Notes: generated by a model not told the origin, from the letters alone. A DNA stretch of 64,000 nt from Bacteroidota bacterium (GCA_018266735.1 JAFDZT010000002.1:670439-734438), one strand, 5' to 3'. Shown: positions 53,708 to 63,424, counted from the first letter of the stretch. Translations and numbers: made by a program.

Positions 53708-55807
53708 CGGGGTGTCGTTCGGATACAACAGACGATCCGAACCGATGGGCTCCAGGGATACTTGCCCGGCAGGAAGATCGAGCTTACGCTGCACTTCCAC
53801 ACAACGCTTGCGTGCAAGCTCGCGGTTGTATTCGGGATTTCCGGTCCGGTCTGCATACCCGAGGATCCGCACGCGCGTTTCCGGTTGAACGCGACTTTTC
53901 ACGCGCTCTAGAATGGCCTTGTTCTCTTGGTTCAGCTCGGCACTGTTGTACTCGAACATGATGAGCGAATATCGCTCGATGAGCTTGCCTTGCTCCGTGG
54001 TCGAACGTCCGGTCTTCGCCGTGACCACTTCCACCGGCACACGAACCTGCGCCGTGCTTTGCTGTCCGGCATCGTTGAACACCGTATACGTTGCCACCAC
54101 CGGCTGATCGCTGTTCGGCTTTGGATCGACGTCGAGATTCCACGGCGTGCGGTTCGGAACGCCACTGCCTTGCTCATCACGAAGGGCGCGCTGTTGCTGG
54201 GTGACGTTGAGTGACCACTTGGAGATATCGGTCGACGACGTCACCGAAGGATCGAAGGTGATCTGCTTTGGCGTGACGGCGCGCTCACGGTCCTTGAACT
54301 CGACCGTTTCGAGAATGAGCGGATCGTTCGACTCGATCTCGACGCGCTGGTTCTCTTCACGTCCTTCGACGTACTGATTGTTGGCAGGACTCGATGGAAG
54401 CAGCCGCGCCTCGACCGACATGCGCGCCGGGTCGATGCCCCATACCGTTGACAGATAGTCGCGGACCGCTTCTGCACGAGCGCGCGCAAGGGTCTTGTTG
54501 TTTGCTTCCGGACCTGTATTGCTCGTACAGCCGATCAACTTGATGGTTGCTTTCGGATTCGAGCGCATCCGACTCCCCACGATGTTCAGCATGTTCTTAT
54601 ACACGTCGAGCTGATCGCGCACCAGCTCCGTTGCACGGAAGTCCTTCGTGTCTTCTGGATCGATACGAGAGAGCTGCGTGGTCGTGATATCGCTGCTGTT
54701 CTCGGTAAAGAAGATGTGGTGCAACAACGGGAACGTCTCGATCACATCGGTCTCTTCAATGCGGATCTTGGTCACCGGTACGGGACGCCCTTGCGCATCG
54801 AGCATCGTTGCCGTCACAGCCAGTCCCGGCGCGAATACACGCGGCACTTCGCGCACATACGATTCGTGGATGGTGATGGTATGATACTCCACCCAGTCTT
54901 CGGTGCGCGATTCGTCCTGCACATCCGAGCTCTTCAAATAGATCCGCTCCTGCGCTATCGTTGGCTTGGCCACAACGGACGTGTCGCGACGGTACACCGT
55001 ATCGCGCTTGATGATGGGATCACGCGGACGGTACGATCCATAGCGCACCATGGCACCCACTTGGAACTGCGATACCTTCCACTGCACATCAGAGATCTTC
55101 GTGATCGGGAACTGATAGCGCACTTCGGGAAGGAGTTCAAGGGAAGGTCCCAAGGGCAGCGAGTAGGCAAGGCCAATGGATGCGTGCAGTTGAAGCTTGG
55201 AGGCATTCGGGATAGCACCTGAGATCTCGTTGCGGACGGTGGATCCGTTCGCGGCAAAGACATAGCCATCGGGCGACACAAGCGTTTCGCGCTGTTCGAA
55301 GTTGGACGAGATCAGATAGCCGGCGCGACCGCCAACGTAGACCCAGAACTTGTCAAAGGGATTGATGCCGACGGTGGGCTCAAGCGTGATGAGCGGCAGC
55401 GTAGCATCGAGTGTGTGGTTGACGGTGATGGAGCGCCGCTCCCCCACGGGGATCGGTCCATCGCGGAGGACAGGTTCGTTGCCGATCACTTCATCGGTCT
55501 GCAGTGAGCCACTCAAGGAGGTGAAGCCCAACCGCGTTTGCAACGTGAACATGTCTGCCAATGGTACTTCGAAGAAGACACCCAAGGCCGGCGCAATGGC
55601 CGTGGCCCCTGTGTATTCGATGCAGCACGACGGGATGCCGGGAAGCTGTCCGAACGATGTGCTGTGCATCGTGATCGCTGCGCCCGCATAGGCACCGAAG
55701 TAGTGTCGCAAGATCAACGTATCACGCTGAGCGACGAGGGTTCCCGAGCCAAGGCACACAACAAGTAGTGCCAAGAACATGCGTCGCGCCGAATACCATG
55801 GTGTCAT
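53651..55807 (-). CDS. Outer-membrane protein with beta-barrel and two OmpA-like domains (second copy)
   Basis: This 718-residue precursor has a signal peptide ('MFLALLVVCLGSGTLVAQ', with the start possibly at that Met), a barrel-like N-terminal region of about 250 residues and a linker. The first OmpA-like domain (about 365-495) has 'HIFFTENSSDITTTQLSRID' and 'EGREENQRVEIES'; the second (about 600-718) has 'IMFEYNSAELNQENKAI' and 'GYADRTGNPEYN', ending '...RTVQIELDTPIK'. A beta-rich spacer of about 100 residues lies between them, as in the copy at 23387-25291. It is probably a peptidoglycan-anchored envelope protein. It follows the giant T9SS protein by 21 bases. Confidence 0.88.
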   Translation of the reverse strand: MTPWYSARRMFLALLVVCLGSGTLVAQRDTLILRHYFGAYAGAAITMHSTSFGQLPGIPSCCIEYTGATAIAPALGVFFEVPLADMFTLQTRLGFTSLSGSLQTDEVIGNEPVLRDGPIPVGERRSITVNHTLDATLPLITLEPTVGINPFDKFWVYVGGRAGYLISSNFEQRETLVSPDGYVFAANGSTVRNEISGAIPNASKLQLHASIGLAYSLPLGPSLELLPEVRYQFPITKISDVQWKVSQFQVGAMVRYGSYRPRDPIIKRDTVYRRDTSVVAKPTIAQERIYLKSSDVQDESRTEDWVEYHTITIHESYVREVPRVFAPGLAVTATMLDAQGRPVPVTKIRIEETDVIETFPLLHHIFFTENSSDITTTQLSRIDPEDTKDFRATELVRDQLDVYKNMLNIVGSRMRSNPKATIKLIGCTSNTGPEANNKTLARARAEAVRDYLSTVWGIDPARMSVEARLLPSSPANNQYVEGREENQRVEIESNDPLILETVEFKDRERAVTPKQITFDPSVTSSTDISKWSLNVTQQQRALRDEQGSGVPNRTPWNLDVDPKPNSDQPVVATYTVFNDAGQQSTAQVRVPVEVVTAKTGRSTTEQGKLIERYSLIMFEYNSAELNQENKAILERVKSRVQPETRVRILGYADRTGNPEYNRELARKRCVEVQRKLDLPAGQVSLEPIGSDRLLYPNDTPSGRSYSRTVQIELDTPIK

Positions 55808-55828
55808 ACGTTCCGAAGGGTCAGTTGC

Positions 55829-58800
55829 TTAATGAATGATGTGGAGCGGCGCCGTCCGACGGCGCGTTGGTGTGGTGAGGATCACGTGGTAGGCGCCTGC
55901 GGATACGGACTCCACATCGAGCGGCATCTGGTAGGGTGCATCGCCCGTGCGATGCGACCACGACGTTGTTGCCACGACCTGTCCTGTCACGTCCACGATG
56001 TCGATACGATGCGCTCCGGGTTCGAACACGTCTGCGGTGATGGACACGGTCGACGTGGCCGGATTCGGATCGGCACGAAGGACGAGTCCTCCAACACTGC
56101 GCACCAAGCGGTCGTCACCTTGTCGACAGATCTCGAGCATCAACGATCCGTCGTATCGACGGATGTTGGGCACCGACCCTGCGAGTTGCAGCGTTGCATC
56201 CACCACTTCGAGTGACGTACTGTCAACATCTCCCAACGTCACGTCACCGATGATGTTAAAGAGCGTATCAAGCGTTGACGTGAACGACAATCCGGAAACA
56301 TCCATGTCGAGATACGTGATACCGCCAATGCTCTCGTTGCGCGTGATCACGCCACCTTCGACCGACTTCGCCACGAACGTCGACGTGATGTACTTGATCG
56401 ACAGCGAGATCTGAATGTTGGTCGCATTCGGTGCGCCCAACACGATGTAGCCGGAGACGGGAATGGCGAAGTTCTTCGCACGTGGATCGGCGACGAGATC
56501 CGGCATGCGGATCTCCACTTGGATGTTCAAGCGACCGCTTCCACGCAACGGCACGATGCGCTCATCTGCGCATGGCTGATCGATGGTGAACACGATGCTA
56601 TCGCGATACTGCTGTTCTGCGGCAGGAGAGAAGCTCACGATCACATCATAGCCTGTTCCCGGTTGGATCACCACCGGTGCCGAGGCCACGATGGCGAAGG
56701 CTCCGTTCGATGTGCCCTTGAGCGACACACCGGTGATTCGAATGGGTGCCGATGTGGTGTTGAACAACGTGAGTCGCTGTTGCGACGTGGATGCTATGTC
56801 GATGGCACCAAAGGCAATGGTATTCGGTGCGCCGGGAAGTTCCGTGCGGCGTTCTGCGAAGACATCGGTGCGGAGTTCCGTGGGGGCATTGTTGATCGTT
56901 GCGCGAACCACCACGGTGGCCCGCTTCTGTCCGTCTACGGTTTGCTGCGCATCGAAGGCGATCTGCAATGCACGCGATTCTCCCGGAGCAAGTGCCGAGG
57001 CCAGGAAGGCCGCCTGATTCAGCACCGATACGAGCGACGCGTCCACTCCCTGCACCGCCACATCGATGAGCGAGATCGGAACGGTACTTGCATTGGTGTA
57101 CACGATGGAGTCCTGCTTCACAACACAACTCACATTGCCGAAGGTGATGGCCGTTGGTGCATTCACCACGCCGTTCACACCCTGGCCTTGCATGGCCACC
57201 ATGAAGGAGTCCTTGCATGGCGCATCGTAGATAAACCAGAGTTCGGCCGACGTAAGACCGGACGTTGTGGGCGTGTAGGTGATATCGAACTGCTGACTTG
57301 CAGCATCGGCGATGGTGACCGCTTGCGGCGTGACCACAACATCCGGTGACGTGGAACGCACGGCCACGATGCGAACATCAGCACCGGACGCATTCGTATA
57401 CGATACTTGCGTGAGCAACGGCGTGTTCAACTGCGTAACACCAACGTCGACGAAGGCCGGTCCGGTGATGTTCAACGGCACCTGCTGTACCGACACGGGC
57501 ACGTCGATGCTCAGATACGAAGGATCGTCCGTGCGTATGCTCACGATGGCAGACTTGACGCCGTCCAATGCGCCGGAGGCATTGTATTCGATCACGAACG
57601 ATACGGTCTCGCCGGGAGCGAGTGGCACATCCTGTGTTGGTTGATAGATCATCGTGAACGATGACGCATCCGGTCCGTTGATGAAGGCCGGATACAACAC
57701 GTTGAACGTGGTCGAACCGCTGTTGCGCACCACCACACTATCGCGCTTGCGTGTGCAGCGTTGGATCACGCCAAGATCGAGACTTGTTGCCGAGAGTTGG
57801 ACGGCGCTTTGAATGCCCTTGCCGGAGAGAACGACGTAGGCCGTATCGGCGCAACTGCGCGCCGTTGGTATCGAGCCGATCGCAAGAACGGCCGAGTCAT
57901 CACCAACTGCTGATGGTGCGTACGATAGCTGCAGCATCATCGACATGCCTGGCTTCAGCATCGTTGGTGGCGCCGGGATGGCCTGCATGATGGCGAATGG
58001 CGGAGCCACCGATGGCAACGATGGAATGTCGAGATCGCTCGTACCCGCATTGCGCACCTCCACCGTCAACGTTTTGGTATCGCCGACGCGTGTGCTTGCG
58101 AACTGACCTGTTCCGATCACCGACATGTTCGGGAGCACACCTTCGAAGCGCACATAGAGTGTGCGTGGGATCGAACACTCTGCCAGTTGCACGTGGATGG
58201 GCACGATGATGGGACCAAGTTGCTTTGCCGTGCACGTGATGCGCACGTTGCGAACTCCGTCCGGTGGAACGAGCACGAATGGCAACGTTCCCGTTGCGAT
58301 CACCACGCCAACGTTCGTTGAACGGATACTTTCCAATGTCGTTGTGATCGTTCCCGTGGTCTTGATCGTGATGTCTTCTGTAAGCCCCGCACCCAAACAG
58401 ATCGCACCATAGTCGATCGTGTCTTGTGTGGCAATGCCGCGCCAATAGAACTGCACATCACGTTTCTGTACTTCGGTGTTCAGCGTGATCACCCACGGAT
58501 CATGTCCGGCGATCGTATCGTTGTTGGGTAGGGACAGTGTTGCGCTGATGGGACCAAGCTGACCCGTTTGCGCCGTGAACTCTACGATATAGGGCTTCTG
58601 ATCGAAGGCCGCAACGGTATCGGGGAAGACGCTCGGCTGCACCAGCGTAAAGCCCGGGGCACCGGTGATCGTGGGTTGCGTGATCTCGAGCGGCGACTCG
58701 CCGGAGTTGCGGATCCAGATCGTGTCGCGGATCACAGCGTTCGGACACGCAGCCGTGTCGAATAGGACCGTTGACGGTGCATCGATCACGGGAGGACCGA

Positions 58801-60568
58801 AGAGACGGATGATGTTCGATGCCGACTGCGACAGTACCCATGACGGTTCGGTGACGAACGGAAGGTTGGACGGAGAAGGGATCTGTTGTGCGACCGAGAT
58901 CAGGAATGTCGAATCCTTGCTCGCGAAGAACACATCGGCCACCCACGAAGAGCCATAGCCCGAGATCGTGTCCCCTGCCTCCCAGCTTCCATCCTTGCCT
59001 CGCCAGAACACAACGATGTCGTTGCCATTGCCATAGCCGAGGAGTTTCATTCTGCGCAGTGAAGCAGACAGCGTATCGCTAACGGGTCCGTTGTAATACT
59101 GTGCATCGATCGGCACGTCGCGCACATCATAGCGCCGACGTCCATCGCCGCCATTCAACGTTCCCGTTTGATCTTGCGGAAATGGTTGTGCGCTCACGGC
59201 ACCGAATGCTCCATTGGCAAGACGTGAACCTAGAATGATACCACCACCTGAGCCCGCACCACCGGCAGCACTTTCTCGTGACGTGAAGTGGCCGTACGCA
59301 TAAGCATCGAAGTTCGAGAGACGCAGAGCATGCACGGACATCGCACCGCCACCGCCACCACCGGAACCCGAGCGATCGAAACCACCGGGATTGCCGCTTG
59401 CACCGCCACTGCCTCCGGCAAGCGGTACCATGGCCATGTTGCCATGGGCCTTGCCGCCTCCCTTTGCACCGTTCTCTGCTTTTCCTGATGTGCCGTATCC
59501 ACCACCGGCTCCACGTCTGCCCTCTTGATATCCGCTGCCGCCACCATATCCGCCGTCGGGATCGCAGGAGTTCTTGGTGGAACATCCAACACCACCACTG
59601 CCGAACGGATGTCCGGTGCCGCCGCCTGCATTTTCAAAACTCGTGAGCGCTTCACCACCAAGCACGCCGCTGAGTGCAGCGCTACCGTGCGTGTTCGAAT
59701 TGCCGGAGAGGATCTCTTCGCCGGAGCCAACGCCCGGCTTGCGACGATTGCTGCTTCCAATGGAGTTGTTCGCACCACCGGGGCCACCGCCAGTGTATCC
59801 ATCGCCACCGTTCGTACCTCCCGCACCACCGGTGAGATAGTTCTCGAACCCACCGCCACCACCACCGCCGCCCGGACCTCCATTGGATCCGTTGGCATCG
59901 GCATGGAGTTGCGCGCCATTGAGTCCGCGTACTTGTCCCACGGACAACAGCGTGAACGGTAGATAGCCTTGATTGCCCGGCGTGCGCGGATCGCAGTCGG
60001 CCGTCGATACGTTGTACGGACTCGGCACATTGTTCACCGAACCGGCCAACACCAAACTGTCGACAAGCATCGCACCCCTGCGTGAGCGCTTGCCCAAACT
60101 TCCGCTTCCAAGCACACGCTCGCCGTTGTTCGTGATGTCGCCGAGTGGCCATGGTTTCACGATGTAGAACGTGTCGACGTTCGAACGCTGACCGTTCACT
60201 TCGACCACAACGGGAATACGATAGGCAGGCGCAAGTTTTTCCCAGTCTTCCGAATTCGGGATCACATCGCGCATCACGAAGACATGCGAGCTGATCATCC
60301 GTCCGTTCCAGCTCACCACGCATGGACCGAATTTGATCTTGTTCGTATCGGCATCGTTCGCACAGCGAACACGCACCTTATCACCCGTGTTGTTCAAGTA
60401 CAACGAGTCCGCTCCGAACCCGCCCGGCTTATCGTACGCACCGATGAACTCCACATATGTGGTGAACTTCGTCGTACCAATGTCAGGGATCATGTACCGC
60501 AGTTGGGGCTGCGACGTTGCCTGTACAACAAGGAGGAGGAAGGTGGCAAGGAAGAACGATCGATGCAT
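55829..60568 (-). CDS. Large secreted protein: glycine-rich region, choice-of-anchor-D/ASH repeats, T9SS sorting tail
   Basis: This 1579-residue surface protein has a signal peptide ('FFLATFLLLVVQATSQ') and an N-terminal domain (to about 225). A strongly glycine-rich block follows (about 225-445) with runs such as 'GGPGGGGGGGGF' and 'GGAGSGGG' separated by Asn/Ser/Tyr. A linker leads to many Ig-like segments of the choice-of-anchor-D/HYDIN (ASH) type (about 650-1450), each with 'SPLEI', 'VVRNSGS' and 'FVIEY' patterns. The last 85 residues are a type A T9SS sorting domain ('LRADPNPATSTVSI'). The start at 60568 was chosen for the signal peptide. It lies 5 bases after the aminomuconate deaminase-like gene. 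Confidence 0.88.
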   Translation of the reverse strand: MHRSFFLATFLLLVVQATSQPQLRYMIPDIGTTKFTTYVEFIGAYDKPGGFGADSLYLNNTGDKVRVRCANDADTNKIKFGPCVVSWNGRMISSHVFVMRDVIPNSEDWEKLAPAYRIPVVVEVNGQRSNVDTFYIVKPWPLGDITNNGERVLGSGSLGKRSRRGAMLVDSLVLAGSVNNVPSPYNVSTADCDPRTPGNQGYLPFTLLSVGQVRGLNGAQLHADANGSNGGPGGGGGGGGFENYLTGGAGGTNGGDGYTGGGPGGANNSIGSSNRRKPGVGSGEEILSGNSNTHGSAALSGVLGGEALTSFENAGGGTGHPFGSGGVGCSTKNSCDPDGGYGGGSGYQEGRRGAGGGYGTSGKAENGAKGGGKAHGNMAMVPLAGGSGGASGNPGGFDRSGSGGGGGGAMSVHALRLSNFDAYAYGHFTSRESAAGGAGSGGGIILGSRLANGAFGAVSAQPFPQDQTGTLNGGDGRRRYDVRDVPIDAQYYNGPVSDTLSASLRRMKLLGYGNGNDIVVFWRGKDGSWEAGDTISGYGSSWVADVFFASKDSTFLISVAQQIPSPSNLPFVTEPSWVLSQSASNIIRLFGPPVIDAPSTVLFDTAACPNAVIRDTIWIRNSGESPLEITQPTITGAPGFTLVQPSVFPDTVAAFDQKPYIVEFTAQTGQLGPISATLSLPNNDTIAGHDPWVITLNTEVQKRDVQFYWRGIATQDTIDYGAICLGAGLTEDITIKTTGTITTTLESIRSTNVGVVIATGTLPFVLVPPDGVRNVRITCTAKQLGPIIVPIHVQLAECSIPRTLYVRFEGVLPNMSVIGTGQFASTRVGDTKTLTVEVRNAGTSDLDIPSLPSVAPPFAIMQAIPAPPTMLKPGMSMMLQLSYAPSAVGDDSAVLAIGSIPTARSCADTAYVVLSGKGIQSAVQLSATSLDLGVIQRCTRKRDSVVVRNSGSTTFNVLYPAFINGPDASSFTMIYQPTQDVPLAPGETVSFVIEYNASGALDGVKSAIVSIRTDDPSYLSIDVPVSVQQVPLNITGPAFVDVGVTQLNTPLLTQVSYTNASGADVRIVAVRSTSPDVVVTPQAVTIADAASQQFDITYTPTTSGLTSAELWFIYDAPCKDSFMVAMQGQGVNGVVNAPTAITFGNVSCVVKQDSIVYTNASTVPISLIDVAVQGVDASLVSVLNQAAFLASALAPGESRALQIAFDAQQTVDGQKRATVVVRATINNAPTELRTDVFAERRTELPGAPNTIAFGAIDIASTSQQRLTLFNTTSAPIRITGVSLKGTSNGAFAIVASAPVVIQPGTGYDVIVSFSPAAEQQYRDSIVFTIDQPCADERIVPLRGSGRLNIQVEIRMPDLVADPRAKNFAIPVSGYIVLGAPNATNIQISLSIKYITSTFVAKSVEGGVITRNESIGGITYLDMDVSGLSFTSTLDTLFNIIGDVTLGDVDSTSLEVVDATLQLAGSVPNIRRYDGSLMLEICRQGDDRLVRSVGGLVLRADPNPATSTVSITADVFEPGAHRIDIVDVTGQVVATTSWSHRTGDAPYQMPLDVESVSAGAYHVILTTPTRRRTAPLHIIH

Positions 60569-60573
60569 GAAGG

Positions 60574-60987
60574 TCAGTCGATGGTTGCGATACACTTGAG
60601 CTCCACGGCGATCGGCGTTGGTAAACAGTTCACTTCGACGGTGGTTCTGCATGCCTGGACATGACCGAAGTGTTCGGCATAGATGGCATTGAACGGTTTG
60701 AAATCGTCCTTCATGTTCGTGAGGAACACTTGCACGTCGACGATGTTCTCCCACGACGAGCCGCAATCCTCCAGGATGAACCGGATGTTGCGGAACACAC
60801 TGTGTGTTTGTGCGACGATGTCGTACGAGCGGATGGTCCCGTCGGCATTGAGTTCAACGCCGGGGATCTCCGAACGTCCACGCTCGCGCGGACCGATGCC
60901 GCTCAGGAACAACAGGTTGCCAACACGACGTGCATGCGGATAGGCCCCGACGGGCTCGGCCGCTCTGTCAGAATTGAATACAGACAT
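60574..60987 (-). CDS. RidA-family protein, probable 2-aminomuconate deaminase
   Basis: This 137-residue RidA-fold protein resembles the 2-aminomuconate deaminase subgroup: 'GAYPHARRVGNLLFLSGIGPRERG', 'GVELNADGTIRSYDIVAQTHSV', 'NIVDVQVFLTNMKDDFKPFNAIY' and the active-site 'CRTTVEVNCLPTP'. That enzyme deaminates 2-aminomuconate in the lower kynurenine/2-nitrobenzoate pathway. The overlap with the aldehyde dehydrogenase gene (20 bases) supports the assignment. A general RidA imine hydrolase is the alternative. Confidence 0.8.
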   Translation of the reverse strand: MSVFNSDRAAEPVGAYPHARRVGNLLFLSGIGPRERGRSEIPGVELNADGTIRSYDIVAQTHSVFRNIRFILEDCGSSWENIVDVQVFLTNMKDDFKPFNAIYAEHFGHVQACRTTVEVNCLPTPIAVELKCIATID

Positions 60988-62407
60988 TCTTTGCTTCCGT
61001 AAAGAATCGCAATGCTTCCTCTCCGCCTTCCCGCCCTACCCCACTGCTCTTCACACCTCCAAAGGGTGTGCGCAGATCGCGCTCAAGCCATGTGTTCACC
61101 CATACGATGCCACTTTCGAGAAGACGTGCAACGCGGTGCACGCGCGACACGTCGTTCGTCCACACCGATGCTGCAAGTCCATACGTGGTGCTGTTCGCAC
61201 CGCGAAGGGCTTCGTCTTCCGTATCGAAGGGGATGATGGTTGCCACAGGACCGAAGATCTCTTCTTGATTGACACGACATTCCGTTCCAAGTCCCTCGAT
61301 GAGCGTTGGTGCCACGAAGTACCCATTGGCACAACGACCTTCGAGATGGACACGTTCACCACCACACAATACCGTGCCACCTTCTGCGCGTGCGAGGTCG
61401 ATGTAGGAGAGCACCTTCTCGAGATGCTGTTCGCTGACCAATGCGCCATTGCGTGATGTGGTCTCGCGCGGATCTCCTACCGTGATGGTGGCGATCTCGC
61501 GCAGCAGCGCTTGCTTGAAGGCGTCGTAGATGGGGCGTTGCACAAAGATGCGCGAGCCGCAGAGGCAGATCTCGCCTTGATTCGTGAACGATGCGCGTGC
61601 TACTTTTTTGGCAACGGCGTCCACGTCCACATCAGCAAAGACCAGTGTGGGATTCTTCCCGCCAAGTTCGAGCGACAGTTTCTTGAACATCGGAGCGGCC
61701 GTGCGCGCAATGTCGGCGCCCGTCACCGTTCCCCCGGTGAATGAGATGGCCTTCGTCTTCGGATGCGCAACGATGGCCTTGCCGCATTCAGCACCGAGGC
61801 CGTGCACGATGTTCAACACACCCGGTGGCAACCCTGCATCGATGCAGATCTGCGAGAACAGGAATGCCGTGAGCGGCGTGAGTTCCGAGGGCTTTGCCAC
61901 CACGCAATTCCCGGCAGCAAGTGCCGGTGCGATCTTCCACGTGAACAAGTAGAGTGGGAGATTCCACGGCGAGATGCATCCCACCACCCCGATCGGTTGA
62001 CGGAGCGTGTAGTTGATCACCGATGTGTTGGTCTCGAAGGCACGCGTATGTGTGTGGAGGATCTCTGTTGCGAAGAAGGAGATGTTATCGACGGCGCGCG
62101 GAATGTCCATGGCCTTGGCCAACCACACGGGCTTGCCTTGATCCATGGACTCTGCCTCGGCGAGTTCATCGAAACGTTCCTTGATGCCGCGTGCAATGGC
62201 GAGCATGATCTCGGACCGTTGTGCTGCCGTGAGAGCGCTCCACATCGGAAAGGCGCGCTCGGCCGCCTCGACGGCTGCCTGCACATCGTCGGCATTGCTG
62301 CGCGGAAGTCGCGCATGCACCGTTCCGGTGGCAGGTTCCACGCTATCGAGCCACGCATCCGAGCGCGGTCCAACGAGCGTTCCGTCGATATAGTTGAGGA
62401 TGTCCAT
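60968..62407 (-). CDS. Aldehyde dehydrogenase, probable 2-aminomuconate-6-semialdehyde dehydrogenase
   Basis: This 479-residue NAD-dependent aldehyde dehydrogenase has 'CISPWNLPLYLFTWKIAPALAAGN' spanning the oxyanion Asn149, catalytic Glu247 in 'SLELGGKNP' and catalytic Cys281 in 'NQGEICLCGSR'. The C-terminal 'RDLRTPFGGVKSSGVGREGG' and the 'LPLYL' motif are typical of the 2-hydroxymuconic/2-aminomuconic semialdehyde dehydrogenase group. It would oxidise 2-aminomuconate semialdehyde to 2-aminomuconate, the substrate of its overlapping neighbour. The upper kynurenine-pathway genes are not in the window. TATATTGC lies about 31 bases upstream as a possible promoter. Confidence 0.88.
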   Translation of the reverse strand: MDILNYIDGTLVGPRSDAWLDSVEPATGTVHARLPRSNADDVQAAVEAAERAFPMWSALTAAQRSEIMLAIARGIKERFDELAEAESMDQGKPVWLAKAMDIPRAVDNISFFATEILHTHTRAFETNTSVINYTLRQPIGVVGCISPWNLPLYLFTWKIAPALAAGNCVVAKPSELTPLTAFLFSQICIDAGLPPGVLNIVHGLGAECGKAIVAHPKTKAISFTGGTVTGADIARTAAPMFKKLSLELGGKNPTLVFADVDVDAVAKKVARASFTNQGEICLCGSRIFVQRPIYDAFKQALLREIATITVGDPRETTSRNGALVSEQHLEKVLSYIDLARAEGGTVLCGGERVHLEGRCANGYFVAPTLIEGLGTECRVNQEEIFGPVATIIPFDTEDEALRGANSTTYGLAASVWTNDVSRVHRVARLLESGIVWVNTWLERDLRTPFGGVKSSGVGREGGEEALRFFTEAKNVCIQF

Positions 62408-62463
62408 GGTTGTGGTGTAGTTTTGCGTAGGACCTTGCAATATAAGACTTTACCACGTTCTAC

Positions 62464-63366
62464 ATGCTGCTTGCGGACGCCATCGCCACGTTCCTTTCCA
62501 CGCTCGAGACCGAGCGCGATGCTTCCGAGCACACGGTGACGGCCTATCGCATTGCCCTTGATCAATTCAGGGTGTTCTGTACGGAGGCATGGGGCACGGA
62601 GCCGGAGCTCGAAGAGCTCACGGAGAACGATGTGCGGCCGTTCTTGGGATGGCTGCACGACAGAGAACTGGCGCGCCGATCATTGCGCATGAAGCTGGCC
62701 GCCGTGAAGTCCATGTTCAAATTCTATGTGCGCAGCGGTGAGCTCTCGAAAAATCCTGCGGCCTTGGTTGCCAGTCCGAAGACCGACAAGAAACTCCCCT
62801 CCTTCCTGCAACGCTCCGAGATCGATGCCTTGTTCCCTGCGTTCGACGTGAGTACGCCGGCCGGTGCGCGAAACAAGGCGCTGTGCGAGTTGCTGTATGG
62901 TTCGGGACTGCGGATCAGCGAAGCCCTTCAGTTGAACGTTGGTGATATCGATGTTGCTGCGAGTACCGTGCGTGTGCTCGGAAAGCGCTCGAAGCAGCGT
63001 ATCGTTCCCGTCACCTCTGCCACGATCACGGCCGTGGAATCGTACACGGCGTTGCGACATCAACTACATCCCGATCCGTCGGAGTCGGCCCTCTTTCTTG
63101 GTGATCGTGGTGGTCGCCTCACCTCGGCCTCGGCCTATCGCATCGTCCGTCGCGCCCTTGGCCCCATCACCGAGGCCAAGCGAAAGAGTCCGCACGTGCT
63201 CCGCCATTCCTTTGCAACGCATCTGCTCGATAATGGAGCCGACCTCAAGGCTGTGAGCGACATGCTCGGTCACAGCTCGCTCTCGACCACACAGGTCTAC
63301 ACGCACGTGAGCGTGGAGCGATTGAAGGATGCCTACAAGCAGGCCCATCCCAAGGCAAAGAAGTAG
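62464..63366 (+). CDS. Tyrosine recombinase XerC/XerD
   Basis: This 300-residue site-specific recombinase of the XerC/XerD group resolves chromosome dimers at dif. The N-terminal SAM-like DNA-binding domain (residues 1-90) is followed by a catalytic domain with all six key residues: R150 ('GLRISE'), K174 ('GKRSK'), H244 and R247 ('HVLRHSF'), H270 ('LGHSS') and the nucleophile Y279 ('TQVYTH'). Its length and lack of integrase-type extensions support a housekeeping role. XerC versus XerD cannot be settled here. Confidence 0.94.
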   Translation: MLLADAIATFLSTLETERDASEHTVTAYRIALDQFRVFCTEAWGTEPELEELTENDVRPFLGWLHDRELARRSLRMKLAAVKSMFKFYVRSGELSKNPAALVASPKTDKKLPSFLQRSEIDALFPAFDVSTPAGARNKALCELLYGSGLRISEALQLNVGDIDVAASTVRVLGKRSKQRIVPVTSATITAVESYTALRHQLHPDPSESALFLGDRGGRLTSASAYRIVRRALGPITEAKRKSPHVLRHSFATHLLDNGADLKAVSDMLGHSSLSTTQVYTHVSVERLKDAYKQAHPKAKK

Positions 63367-63394
63367 TCGCGTGGTGTAACGAAGTCGTGCGAGT

Positions 63395-63402
63395 TAGATT
63401 TG
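63395..63402 (+). promoter_or_regulatory. Promoter -7 element TAGATTTG
   Basis: The sequence matches TAnnTTTG exactly, 22 bases before the ATG at 63425. 'GGAAGG' precedes the start codon, so this is a leadered transcript with a normal ribosome-binding site. Confidence 0.5.
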
Positions 63403-63424
63403 TGTCTCACTACGCAGGAAGGTC

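Noticed and set aside
59127-60030. Several open frames in the glycine-rich part of the surface-protein gene
   Set aside because: They are alternative frames of repetitive GGN codons, rich in Arg/Trp or Val/Ala, without start signals.
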